From contig NZ_JPOO01000003.1 in NCBI RefSeq assembly GCF_000733925.1, forward strand, positions 2,914,001 through 2,978,000: a DNA stretch of 64,000 nt, read 5' to 3'. The first letter of the stretch is position 1. The number at the start of each line of letters is the position of its first letter. Of the stretch, positions 9,088 to 20,400 are shown piece by piece. The notes below the pieces were generated by a model. The model did not search any database, was not told where the DNA came from, and worked only from the letters and a program-made list of their open reading frames with translations. The position numbers and the translations under genes were made by a program. Origin of the DNA: Arenibacter algicola. Lineage in GTDB: Bacteria > Bacteroidota > Bacteroidia > Flavobacteriales > Flavobacteriaceae.

Positions 9088-9180
9088 ATGAAAATCATGT
9101 ACTGGCAAATTTTTATGATGGTATTATTATTTGGTATAGTTTATCTCCTTTACCGTGTTTTAATGAAATGGTTTAAGTAG
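9088..9180 (+). CDS. Possible 30-residue single-pass membrane peptide
   Basis: ATG at 9088 opens a 30-codon frame ending at TAG 9178-9180. The peptide has one hydrophobic helix (WQIFMMVLLFGIVYLLYRVL) with basic residues at both ends (MKIMY..., ...MKWFK), the layout of a small inner-membrane protein. No strong ribosome-binding site is visible, and the surrounding spacer is repeat-rich, so it could be chance. I do not recognise a family. Confidence 0.3.
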   Translation: MKIMYWQIFMMVLLFGIVYLLYRVLMKWFK

Positions 9181-9296
9181 CCCAAAGTATTGCTTCTTAG
9201 TACAGTCCTTTTTTTCTCGATGTTTTGATGCATTGGGGATACCATTGACGTCTTTATTAATAGTCTCAATATGAATGATATGAATTGGTAACGATA

Positions 9297-9478
9297 GTCA
9301 CTTCGACAGAGTCCCTTTTCGGGACGACGAGAAGTCACACATACTGGCCTGGAGCTGGATGTGCGATTTAGCTCATGTCATATTTATTTCAGGGTTATTC
9401 GTGAACCTTCGGTTTAGCTTCGCTGAACCTTCGGTTTCTCATATGCATTCGAAATGACGATCTGGAAACCTTCAGTTT
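9297..9478. repeat. REP-like element of the GTCAyTTCGAC family
   Basis: It begins GTCACTTCGACAGAG, contains the hairpin GTCCC-TTTTC-GGGAC and GAGAAGTCACAC, and has TTCGAAATGACG near its end. A 13-bp motif, GAACCTTCGGTTT, occurs at 9403-9415 and 9425-9437, with a degenerate third copy near 9467. A related element is present at 51825-51963, showing that this is a dispersed family. Confidence 0.6.
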
Positions 9479-9861
9479 ATAACTCATACCTTTAACTGTC
9501 TCTCTACCTGTATCATATTTGATATTTACACCAAAATCAAATTTTTAAAATAATGTCATTTTATCCGCTTGAAAAATAAAATTTCTTGGGTCTCAAGATG
9601 ACAACGTTTTAAAATCCAGGGATATAGTAAGAAACAAGGTAATCTTAGAGCAATACATCTTGGAGCAATTGGGCCGAAATTTTACAATTAAGGATGGATC
9701 CTCTAATTATTCCGAATTAGAGTTTAATTAATCAAAGTTGCAAAGGCAGTAGGAAAAATCTTTATAGATAGGAACATTGGATGGCGTAAAATATTGGTTA
9801 AGTTTAGATGAACAGAGGGTTAGCCAAAGGTTTTTTACATCAAAGGTCAGCCTTACAAAAC

Positions 9862-9890
9862 AAAAAAACCTCCATCCGTTAAGATGAAGG
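9862..9890 (-). terminator. Intrinsic terminator of tRNA-Cys
   Basis: On the minus strand CCTTCATC pairs with GATGGAGG (one G-U pair) around a 6-nt loop, followed by seven T. It lies four bases past the encoded CCA end. Confidence 0.85.
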
Positions 9891-9893
9891 TTT

Positions 9894-9967
9894 TGGAGGC
9901 ATCGAGCGGATTCGAACCGCTGTACAAGCTTTTGCAGAGCTCTGCCTAGCCACTCGGCCACAATGCC
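9894..9967 (-). tRNA. tRNA-Cys (anticodon GCA)
   Basis: 74 nt including an encoded CCA. The acceptor stem GGCATTG / CGATGCC pairs fully (one G-U). The D-arm GCCGAGTGGCTAGGC, the anticodon loop CTGCAAA with anticodon GCA, and the T-arm GCGGTTCGAATCCGC are all present. The discriminator base is U73, the identity element for cysteine tRNA. It has its own promoter-like element upstream and a strong terminator just downstream. Confidence 0.97.
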
Positions 9968-9978
9968 TTTTTGCAGTG

Positions 9979-10006
9979 CAAAGGTAATACTTTTTTTATG
10001 TTTCAA
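9979..10006 (-). promoter_or_regulatory. Promoter of tRNA-Cys
   Basis: Minus strand: TTG (10004-10006), 17 bp, then TACCTTTG (9979-9986). This matches the Bacteroidota TTG / TAnnTTTG pair, and the start point would lie just before the mature 5' end of the tRNA. Confidence 0.65.
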
Positions 10007-10018
10007 AAACTAAAAGCT

Positions 10019-10378
10019 TTATCTTTTGGATTTAAGTATTATGGTCACTTCTTGTACATCCCCACCAATAGGGGGGTTGATTTTTGAGACCGCAACTTTC
10101 ACTTTTTTCGCTATAGGTATTTCGGTAAATATTCTATTTAAAATGCGCTGTGCCACATGTTCCAATAGTTTGGAAGGAATAGACATTTCTTCCTTTACAA
10201 TATGGTTTATATGAACGTAATCAACTGTTTCCGAAAGTTCATCTGTTTGTGATGCCTTTTTTAAATCGGCATCTACTTCAACATTTACTTGATAATCACT
10301 TCCAATAATAGTCTCCTCCTTAAGACAACCATGATTGGCATAAATTTTAATATTGCTTACCCTTACTTTCCCCAACAC
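10019..10378 (-). CDS. folB: Dihydroneopterin aldolase
   Basis: 119 residues, the normal length. FolB converts 7,8-dihydroneopterin to 6-hydroxymethyl-dihydropterin and glycolaldehyde in folate synthesis; it works as a cytoplasmic multimer. Landmarks: YANHGCLKEE with the conserved Glu at 21-22, TVDY at 51-54, LLEHVAQRI at 71-79 and the catalytic Lys99 in VSKINPPIGG. It lies 51 bp past the tRNA-Cys 5' end and about 90 bp below the sprF stop on the same strand, with its own -7-like element (TAATTTTG) at 10393-10400. Confidence 0.95.
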   Translation of the reverse strand: MLGKVRVSNIKIYANHGCLKEETIIGSDYQVNVEVDADLKKASQTDELSETVDYVHINHIVKEEMSIPSKLLEHVAQRILNRIFTEIPIAKKVKVAVSKINPPIGGDVQEVTIILKSKR

Positions 10379-10392
10379 ATTAATAATTTGTA

Positions 10393-10400
10393 CAAAATTA
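10393..10400 (-). promoter_or_regulatory. Candidate -7 promoter element of folB
   Basis: Minus-strand TAATTTTG fits TAnnTTTG and lies 15 bp before the folB start, giving a very short leader. No obvious -33 TTG at standard spacing. Confidence 0.5.
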
Positions 10401-10468
10401 AATCAATCCAAACTTAAATGAATGGATTTTATAAATATTTTAGGGTTGCAATTGGCAAAGGCATAATG

Positions 10469-11419
10469 TTAATAGGTACATCTACAATTGCTGATACCTT
10501 GGAATAGGTCTAATCCAATGGTTACCACATGGGTACCGGTGCTATAGCCCAATATTTCATTAAGAATGATCTGGTAGGAATATCCGAAATAGAAATTACT
10601 TTTCTTAAGTCCGGCCAATGGAGCAATGTACAATGGCCGACCTATTTGGTCATTTAAAAAACGGTAGGTAACACCCGCATAATAGTAATCCTCAAAATCG
10701 TACCATCTAAATTTTAGGTTTAAATCCGCTTCGGATCTACCGTCACTTTCAAATATTTTGTATAGTAGGGAGGGTTCTATTTCCATATTACTGTTTCTGG
10801 ATTTTTTGTATCGGTATCCAGTATAGGCATAGAAGTTTCTAAGTTTGTTGGGTTCATAGATAGGATCGAAAATATATACATCCTTGTTGATAACGTTGGA
10901 GGCATTTACACTGAAATAAAAGGAATTTTTTCGGTACAAAAGACCTACATCGAAGTTGTGGTTGGATGTGGATCTGTCATCGGTTACCCCTGGATCAAAA
11001 CCGGCATCTATAAATTCTTCTACATCCAATCTAAATTGATTAAAATTATAGGAGATACCAAAGGATAAAAATTCGTCCTCGTAACGGTCCAAAGTTAAAT
11101 GGTGGGCAAAGGATATTCGTGCACCTTGTTGTTTGGTATAGCCATTGGAATCGTTATATAAAAACAAGCCTATTCCCGATTTTTCCCCTAACCTCATATC
11201 GGCTGCCAAAGACTGGGTCCTTGGCGCATCCTTAATACCAACCCATTGCGCAAGTCCGTTCAACCTAATTTTCACATGGTCACCAATTCCTGCATATGTT
11301 GGGGATAGCACAAAAGGATTGTCTGCCAAGTATTGTGAAAGCTGGGGTGAATTAAGTTCTTGGGCACGAGTGATCAAGGCACTTAAAAGCAACACAAAAG
11401 TTAATAGTTTACAACGCAT
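10469..11419 (-). CDS. sprF: PorP/SprF-family T9SS outer-membrane protein (SprF)
   Basis: 316 residues. A signal peptide (LLTFVLLLSALITRAQ) is followed by the PorP/SprF start QYLADNPFVLSPTYAGIG, and the rest has alternating aromatic strands expected of an outer-membrane beta-barrel (LSFGISYNFNQFRL, YYAGVTYRF, FYFGYSYQI). In Flavobacterium johnsoniae SprF is needed to deliver SprB to the surface. Here the gene starts 20 bp after the sprB stop, matching the sprCDBF order known there. The symbol is given on family plus synteny; other PorP/SprF paralogues exist in such genomes. Confidence 0.88.
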   Translation of the reverse strand: MRCKLLTFVLLLSALITRAQELNSPQLSQYLADNPFVLSPTYAGIGDHVKIRLNGLAQWVGIKDAPRTQSLAADMRLGEKSGIGLFLYNDSNGYTKQQGARISFAHHLTLDRYEDEFLSFGISYNFNQFRLDVEEFIDAGFDPGVTDDRSTSNHNFDVGLLYRKNSFYFSVNASNVINKDVYIFDPIYEPNKLRNFYAYTGYRYKKSRNSNMEIEPSLLYKIFESDGRSEADLNLKFRWYDFEDYYYAGVTYRFLNDQIGRPLYIAPLAGLKKSNFYFGYSYQIILNEILGYSTGTHVVTIGLDLFQGISNCRCTY

Positions 11420-11439
11420 TGTATTTATGGTTAAGTTTT

Positions 11440-14400
11440 TTATCTGTATAATGTAAAGTGTCCAACAAATTCCCTGTCATCTTCTTCTCCTTTTAGTTTT
11501 ATTACATACCAGTAATCTCCAGTTGGAAGTTCGGTATTATGGTATAGTCCGTCCCATCCTTGGTCATTGAGTCCCATTCTGTAAACCTCTCTACCATAAC
11601 GGTCAAATATTATGGTTAGTATTTTTGGGAAGCCTTCTTGGTTTCTAGGTCTCCAGAAATCATTTTGACCATCACCGTCAGGGGTAAAGAAATTAGGGAT
11701 TTCTATATCGATGAACTCCATAAAGATTTCCGCAATGGCTTCACATCCGTTCTCATCAACAACCCTAACTATGTGGGTTTTTGTTTCTGTTATGTAGTGG
11801 GTATTATCCGTACCATTGTCCTTGTCGTTAAAATAGAAGGTGTACTCCTGCTGGCCACCTGTCGCAACGGCCGAAATTTCATTGATGTTCCCTGGTGCCA
11901 AGGTAAGAACCAAGGGTTCAAAGTTCTCTATTTCAAAATCTATGGTCAATACACAACCATTGGCATGGGCTATTGCAATATAATGGGCTCCAGGAGCAAT
12001 ATTGGTAAAATTGGGTTCCAAGACCATGTCATTTGGATCAGTGGAGTCCAGGGCATACATTACATCCGGGGCAACATTTGGATCTTCCAGTACCAGATCA
12101 ATTGAATTGTTAGGGATGTTACCCGTACATTCATATATTGGGGTAGCAATTGCATTTAAGTTTACTCCGGGATCAATGGTTACAGCCATGTTGATCATAC
12201 AATCCTGTGCATCCTTAACAAATATGGCATAAGTTCCAGCAGCCAGATTGGTAAACAAGGTCCTGTCCAAGACAAAATCGCTATCTGTTGTAGAGTTTAT
12301 ACTAGTCCTATATGGTGCCGTTCCACCAGAGATTATCAAAGATATGGTGCCATCTTCACTGCCAATACATATTTCCGGCGTTGTGGTTGGTACTGCGGTT
12401 ATGATTGCCGGTTCTATTATGGTATATCTCAATTGTTCAAAACATCCATTTATATCCTGTGCAATTACAGTATAGTTACCTGGTGCTAGATTGGTAAATG
12501 TATTTACAGTATCAAATTTGTCCAAGTTGGGTGAAATGGCATATTGATATCCACCGGAACCACCACTTAAGGAAACTGTTATACTACCGTCATTGGCGCC
12601 ATTACAGCTAACGTTCGTAAAGGAATCGTCCACAACCAGTGGGGTTGGTTCTATTATTCTGTTTTCGTTGGACACCACTACACAATCATCGCTGGTAACC
12701 CTAACCCAGTAGCTGCCCACTGTTAGGTTACCGAACTGACCGCTTGTTTGAGGTCCAGCAATGCTGTTTGTTAAGGCGGCATCGGTAAACAATATATAGC
12801 GGTAATTACCCAGACCACCATCTGCTTTGGCTATCAATATAGCGGTATTATCACCATTACAGTTGATGACCGCTGCAGAAGTATCCATACTCACCGTTAA
12901 GGGTTCAATGACATCTTCTTTTATTTGGTTTGATAAAATTGACGAACATCCGAAGGAATCCTTGACATAGTATCTATAGGTTCCTGCAGTAACAGTGAAG
13001 CTGTGGGTATCACCACCGCTCATTGGGAAATAATTGATGCCGTCTTCACTATATTCATATGGACCAGTTCCGCCATATGCAGTTAGGAGCAATTCTGCGT
13101 CGTTTAAGCAAGTTAATGGACTTGTCCTTATCAAAGAGGCATAAACTTCTGTAGGATCGATTATAGTGGCCTGTACGGTTTCAACATCACATCCCCAACC
13201 ATCAGATACTGTAATTGTATAAATACCGGATTTTAGGTTGTTGAAAATAGGACTAACCTGTCCGCCAGAGGTGTAAACAATGTTGCTACCTGTTGCGTCG
13301 TACACATTTAATTGATATTGGTAAATACCTTCACCGCCAGCCATATTTATAGCGGTCAATGCACCATCACTATCCCCGTAACAATCCAATGTTGTGGATA
13401 AAGGAGTGATATCTGCAGTAATCGGTGCAGGTTGTACCAAGGTTTCGGTATCGTTAAGGATACAGCCATTGGCATCTGTGATCTGTACAGTGTAGTTCCC
13501 TGCTGATAGATTTCCAAATACCATTACATTAACATCAGTGGCATTGTATACCTGTGAGGTGGTGGTATTGGTAAGTACAATATCATATGGACCATAACCT
13601 CCACTTGGGTCTACTATTATTTCACCTGCATCATTGGAACAGGTTACGTTGGCTATTGGATCTACATTAGCGGTCAATGCCCTATCCGGAGAAATTATTC
13701 TTACTGTATTGGAATTCTCAAAGCACAATGGAACATTGGTCTCGGTAACCCTTACGTAGTAATTCCCTCCCGTAAGCCCACTAATGGTCAATGGGTTGGT
13801 GGATGTATTGGCCGATCCGGTAATTGCGGTGGCTACACCTGCACTGGTATAAACAGTGTAATTATATGGACCTGAATAACCACTAACATTAATCTGCAAA
13901 GCACCATTATTATCCCCAAAACAGGTCACAGGTGTAATCGCCGTAGCAGTCACTTTGATCAAATCATAAGGAGCGATCGTATAAGTTGCGGTATCCACAT
14001 AACATCCAGTGGTGGTATCGGTAACCCTAAAGGTATAACTTCCTACAGCGGTCAGATTAAATGTGGCACTGTTATAGGTTGGAGTTCCTGTTTGTGTAGC
14101 ATTGGTATTGCCAACAGGTAACAACTGATAGTTATAAACATTGGCTGCATTGCCATTGTCGTTTACAGTTATGGTTACTTCTTCTGGTCCTGCACAGGAT
14201 ATTGCTGCATCCTGGGCCAATGTAGCCGAAAATTTGTTCAGGGCGCTAATGTTCACTGTGGTAACATCGGTACAACCGTTATCATCCTTAATGGTAACGG
14301 TAATAACCCTATCAGACCCGTTATCGCTAATATTAAAGGTATTGGAAGTAAAGAAGTTTACTCCGTTAATACTGTAGGTATATGGCGCTGTTCCACCTGT

Positions 14401-17400
14401 TCCCACTGCGGTTATTACTGCTTGCGATGCCTGGTTATTGGCATTACATGCAAAAGTGGTTGCGGTAGCGGTTACGTCCACTATAGTTGGTTCACCGATG
14501 GTTATGGTCTGCATGGTAAAACATCCCCTATCGGAGGTAACTGTAATGTCGTAGTTACCTGCGGTGAGGCCTGTGAACAGGTTATTGTTCTGTGTGGTCG
14601 GCGGATTTGTACCGTCGTTGATGGTAAAGGTATATGGCGGGTTGTCGTTGGAAGCATCCAGGATGACCTGAATGGAACCGTCGGCACCCCCGTTACAGGA
14701 TACGTCCTCATAGGTATATGTAAATACTACCGGTGTGGGGGTTTCCAAGAAAACGGGCACCTGGGCGTCACATCCGGATCCCGAGGTATCGTAAACGATG
14801 GCGGTATAATTGCCCGGAGCCAGAACGTTGAATACGTTGGAGGCCTGACGGGCTCCTCCGGTTAGGCTGTTTCCAATGGAATTCAATAGGTCGTACTCAT
14901 AGTTGCCCGCACCTGCCCCACCGCTTGCGGTGATGGTGATCACCCCGTCGTTGGCGATACATGAAGGCTGTGCGGTTGCCACTGCAGCCGCGCCCAATGG
15001 GGGCAGTATGTCAATGGTATCTGTCACGGTACACCCGTTGGCGTCACGAACGGTGACGGTATAGGTTCCCGGAGCGGATACGGTAAAGGTGCCGCTGCTC
15101 TGGAATCCGTTCCCGATGCTGTATTTTATTGGGGCCACACCGGTACCTGTCGCGGTAAAGGTATAGGATGTCCCGTTGGAGGTACACTGGTCGTCGGCAT
15201 AGGCCGGAAGGCTTACCGTCGGCATGGGATCTTCCGCAATAACGACATCTATCATATAGGTACAGTCCATGGCATCCTTCACCCAAACGTCCCAGTTAAG
15301 GTTGGTGGCCGGGTCAAGTATGGCACTGGCACTTGCGGTATAATCCCCTGGGTTTACAACTGCACCGTCCTGTACAAAGGCATAGGTATATCCGCCGTTC
15401 CCACCGCTGGCGGTAACGGTCACCTGGGCACCGATGTTACAGTTGGCGTTGATATTATTGGTTACTGTCAGGTCAAGGTCGGCCGCTGGCGATACAATGG
15501 TCACCGTATTGGAGGTATCATCACAGAACGGGGTACTGGTAGCGGTAAGCACCACATAGAAGTTACCTGCGGGCAATCCTGAAATGGTCCTTGGGTTGGT
15601 GGAGGTATCGGAACTTATAACTGCGGTTACGCTTGCGCCACTACTGTCAAAGACCTGGTAGTCGTAATTGCCCAGATAGTTGTTCACCTGGATCTGCAAT
15701 TCCCCATCGGAGTCCCCATAACAGGTCACCGGGGTAAGGGCGGTGGCCACTACTTCTATCAGGTCGTAGGGGGCAACGGTGTAGGGCGCAGTTGTGAAAT
15801 AGCAACCGGTAACATTGTCTGTGACCCTAAAGGTATAGTCCCCCGGGGCGGTCAAACTAAAGTCGGCCGTTTGGCTCACCAAGCTCTGGGTCGGGGCACT
15901 TCCCGTTGGCAAAAGCTCAAAGGTAAAGTCGCCCGAACCTCCCGTTACGGTCACCCTGGCCACCTCGTCGTTGTTGCAGGTAATGGCGGTCTGTTGGCCA
16001 ACTGTTACATCCGTGATGGTCGGCAAGGGGTTTATTGTCTGGGTTGGAATTGTAAAAGTACAGCCATTGCTATCTTTTACAATAATGTCATAATTGCCAG
16101 CAGTTGTGACAGTGTATGTAAACACATCCCCACCTGTGGGTATAAAAGCACCTCCATTAACACTGTAGCTATAGGCTGGTGTTCCAGTACCTGCAGTAAT
16201 AGTAACTTCAATAGATGCAGATTGAACAGCATTGTTCATATTACAGGCGAAATCGGTTACATTGGTGATCGCAGCATCTAAAGCATTGGGTTCACCGATG
16301 GTTACGGTCTGCATGGTAAAACATCCCCTATCGGAGGTAACTGTAATGTCGTAGTTACCTGCGGTGAGGCCTGTGAACAGATTGTTGTTCTGTGTGGTCG
16401 GCGGATTTGTACCGTCGTTGATGGTAAAGGTATATGGCGGGTTGTCGTTGGAAGCATCCAGGATGACCTGAATGGAACCGTCGGCACCCCCGTTACAGGA
16501 TACGTCCTCATAGGTATATGTAAATACTACCGGTGTGGGGGTTTCCAAGAAAACGGGCACCTGGGCGTCACATCCGGATCCCGAGGTATCGTAAACGATG
16601 GCGGTATAATTGCCCGGAGCCAGAACGTTGAATACGTTGGAGGCCTGACGGGCTCCTCCGGTTAGGCTGTTTCCAATGGAATTCAATAGGTCGTACTCAT
16701 AGTTGCCCGCACCTGCCCCACCGCTTGCGGTGATGGTGATCACCCCGTCGTTGGCGATACATGAAGGCTGTGCGGTTGCCACTGCAGCCGCGCCCAATGG
16801 GGGCAGTATGTCAATGGTATCTGTCACGGTACACCCGTTGGCGTCACGAACGGTGACGGTATAGGTTCCCGGAGCGGATACGGTAAAGGTGCCGCTGCTC
16901 TGGAATCCGTTCCCGATGCTGTATTTTATTGGGGCCACACCGGTACCTGTCGCGGTAAAGGTATAGGATGTCCCGTTGGAGGTACACTGGTCGTCGGCAT
17001 AGGCCGGAAGGCTTACCGTCGGCATGGGATCTTCCGCAATAACGACATCTATCATATAGGTACAGTCCATGGCATCCTTCACCCAAACGTCCCAGTTAAG
17101 GTTGGTGGCCGGGTCAAGTATGGCACTGGCACTTGCGGTATAATCCCCTGGGTTTACAACTGCACCGTCCTGTACAAAGGCATAGGTATATCCGCCGTTC
17201 CCACCGCTGGCGGTAACGGTCACCTGGGCACCGATGTTACAGTTGGCGTTGATATTATTGGTTACTGTCAGGTCAAGGTCGGCCGCTGGCGATACAATGG
17301 TCACCGTATTGGAGGTATCATCACAGAACGGGGTACTGGTAGCGGTAAGCACCACATAGAAGTTACCTGCGGGCAATCCTGAAATGGTCCTTGGGTTGGT

Positions 17401-20400
17401 GGAGGTATCGGAACTTATAACTGCGGTTACGCTTGCGCCACTACTGTCAAAGACCTGGTAGTCGTAATTGCCCAGATAGTTGTTCACCTGGATCTGCAAT
17501 TCCCCATCGGAGTCCCCATAACAGGTCACCGGGGTAAGGGCGGTGGCCACTACTTCTATCAGGTCGTAGGGGGCAACGGTGTAGGGCGCAGTTGTGAAAT
17601 AGCAACCGGTAACATTGTCTGTGACCCTAAAGGTATAGTCCCCCGGGGCGGTCAAACTAAAGTCGGCCGTTTGGCTCACCAAGCTCTGGGTCGGGGCACT
17701 TCCCGTTGGCAAAAGCTCAAAGGTAAAGTCGCCCGAACCTCCCGTTACGGTCACCCTGGCCACCTCGTCGTTGTTGCAGGTAATGGCGGTCTGTTGACCA
17801 ACAGTAACAGCTGTAATGGTCGGCAATGGATTTATGGTAACGGTATCGGTATCGGTACAACCGTTGGCATCACGCACAGTTACGGTGAAATTCTGAACCG
17901 CACCGGTATCGTTAATGTTAAATGTATTGGTAGTAAAGAAGTTTATACCATCTATACTGTACATATAAGGAGCAGTTCCTGTGGTTGGAATATCTGCTGT
18001 TATTACGGCTTGGGCTACAGAATTATCTGCGGCACAGGCAAAATCGGTGGCAGTTGCATTGGCCACTAAAGCACTGGGCTCATTGATAGTAAATGGAATA
18101 TCCATTTTACAGAACCTTGCAGATCTGATCCTTATAATATAATCGCCCTGATCCAATCCCGTAAAGACATTGGAGGCTTGTGGTAACAGTGTTACTGGAA
18201 TAGTTCCAGTACTATCAAATAATTGAAAGGTATAGGGAGGATTATCCATACTTGGGTCTAGGTTAACCACTATAGAACCATCACTGGCACCATTGCAACT
18301 AATATCTTTTTTCTCCCCAATGGCAGCAACCACGGCCGTTGGTACATCCAAGGTGATGTCTATAAAGGCATCACAACCTGTGGCAAGATTGTCATATACA
18401 TAGGCTCTATAAGTACCTGGGGTTAGACCAGTAAAAGTTGATGATAATTGTTTTGGTCTTATAATATTGTCCGAAGTATCCCTAAGTTCATATCTGTAAT
18501 TAAACAAGGTACCCCCATAAGCATTTACCTTGATCTCGCCATCATCCTGTAATAAGGCATTACATGATGGGGTTACCACAACTTCGGCCGAAAGGGAGGT
18601 TGGAGTATATATTTCAATGCTTTCGCTGTTACCACAGCCATTGGCATCCCTAATTACTACAGTATGATTACCGGAACTTAAATTTGTGAAATTAAAAGTT
18701 CCCGGAGCTCCGGTAAAGGTAACTGCCTGAAACGCACCTCCATCCAGACTTAGGAAATAAGGTTGCACACCAGGGGTGTCCAAAGTAACTTGGATAGTAA
18801 AATTCCCTTCCGTAGTGGCGCACTGATCTGGCACAAGAAGGCTAATGACTGGGCTAGGATCTTCCGCAATAGTTACTGCAACAAATCGTATACAGTCATT
18901 GGCGTCCTTAACATATACAATATAATCCTCTGCCTCGGCATTAAAGAAACCACTGGTATTGGTTCCTGTCCAAGTACCTATAGTAGGTGCTCCTGCAGAT
19001 GCCAATTCCAACTGGAATTGGTAAGGTGCCTTACCGTAACGTGCGTTGGCGGTTATGGTACCTGCATTGGGCTCACAATTATCATTGGTGGAGGTAGCCG
19101 TTATCTCCAATAAGGCTGGAGATTGCTCTATCACAAAGGAATCGGATGCATTAACGCAACCAGCATTTGGGCCATTTACTTCTTCAAATAGTATATAGTA
19201 TTCCCCTGGGGCAAGTCCGGATAATGTTCTACTTTGTGAAGTCCCTGCGATAAGCACACTAGAGCTACCAGTAATTCCGGTGGCATTATTAGTGGTTTGG
19301 GTGTAGATTTCATAATTTACTTGTGTTCCTCCATAACCGCTATAGGTAAAGTCCACGGATCCATCTACTGCACCAAAACAACTTATATTGGTAGTAGCAT
19401 CTATTGTTGAAGTTAAAGATGAGTTTGTGTCTACCGGAACGGTTGCCTCCTGAATATATTCACAACCGGTATCCGAGTCATAAACTATAAAGGTATAGGT
19501 TACGCCAGGGGTTAAGCCTGTAAAATTATGGGTATATGGAGGTGACCCTATACCGCCATCCTGAAGATACCATTCGGGGTTTCCAGCAAACCAATTAGAA
19601 GCAGGATATATTGCAAAATAGAAGGTACCTGTACCCAATGTTCCGTTACTTGCTGCGGCTTCTACCAGCATTTCACCAGATCCAGGAGCACATCCGGCCA
19701 CAGGTGAAGTCGTAATAAGGACGTCAGGACCAGTAGTGATGGTAACAGTGGAGATACTTTCACAACCGTTATTGTCAATTACCCTAACGGTATAATCCCC
19801 AAAGTTTAATCCTGTAAAGGTATGGTCATTGGTACCTGATGAGGTATCATAGGTATCGGTAAAGGAATAATCGTTGTTATTTATTTCATATATGTAGGTA
19901 GATGTGCCTCCATTGGCATCTACAGTTATAGTACCCATTACATTTGTAGAAGCCGAACAGGATAAATTGGTATGGCTTACATTGGGATTTATGGCAGTTG
20001 GTTCTGTAATGGTTTCGGTTGCTGTTACAAAGCATCCTTTGTCATCGGTCAATGTTATTTCATAATTCCCGGCCGGTAATCCTGTGGTCTGACTACCATA
20101 ATTAGTTCCCGAACCAGTTTCTACTATTGTAATGGTATATGGGGCAATTCCAACAGCAGTATCCACTGTGATATCCAAAGACCCAGAGTTATCACCATAA
20201 CAAAGAACATGTGTTGGGGTTACGCTAGTAATAACGGGTGTGTCCGCCGCTGTAACGGTTACCGTATTACTTTGAGCGACACAACCCTGGGAATCCGTTA
20301 TTCTAAATCTATACGTACCTGCATTGGATGTAGTATAAGGGAAGGCTCCGGCATAGGGTGCATAAGCTCCACCGTTAAAGGCTACTTCATAGGTATAGGC

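Larger units (their letters stand above)
8889..9861. other. Gene-poor, repeat-bearing spacer
   Basis: About 970 bp between the LysE-type gene and tRNA-Cys. It holds a possible 30-residue membrane peptide (9088-9180), a REP-like block (9297-9478) and otherwise AT-rich sequence. No conserved protein-coding frame was recognised. Confidence 0.5.

Noticed and set aside
9403..9478. Three GAACCTTCGGTTT copies as a CRISPR array
   Set aside because: Repeats are 13 bp, with 9-bp and about 30-bp gaps, and the third copy is degenerate; part of a REP-like block.
9728..10006. 92-residue minus-strand frame
   Set aside because: It runs straight through tRNA-Cys, its promoter and its terminator; a shadow of those elements.
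14490..17796. CRISPR-like reading of the sprB repeats
   Set aside because: The repeats are protein-coding in one long frame, with no short constant repeat and unique spacers.
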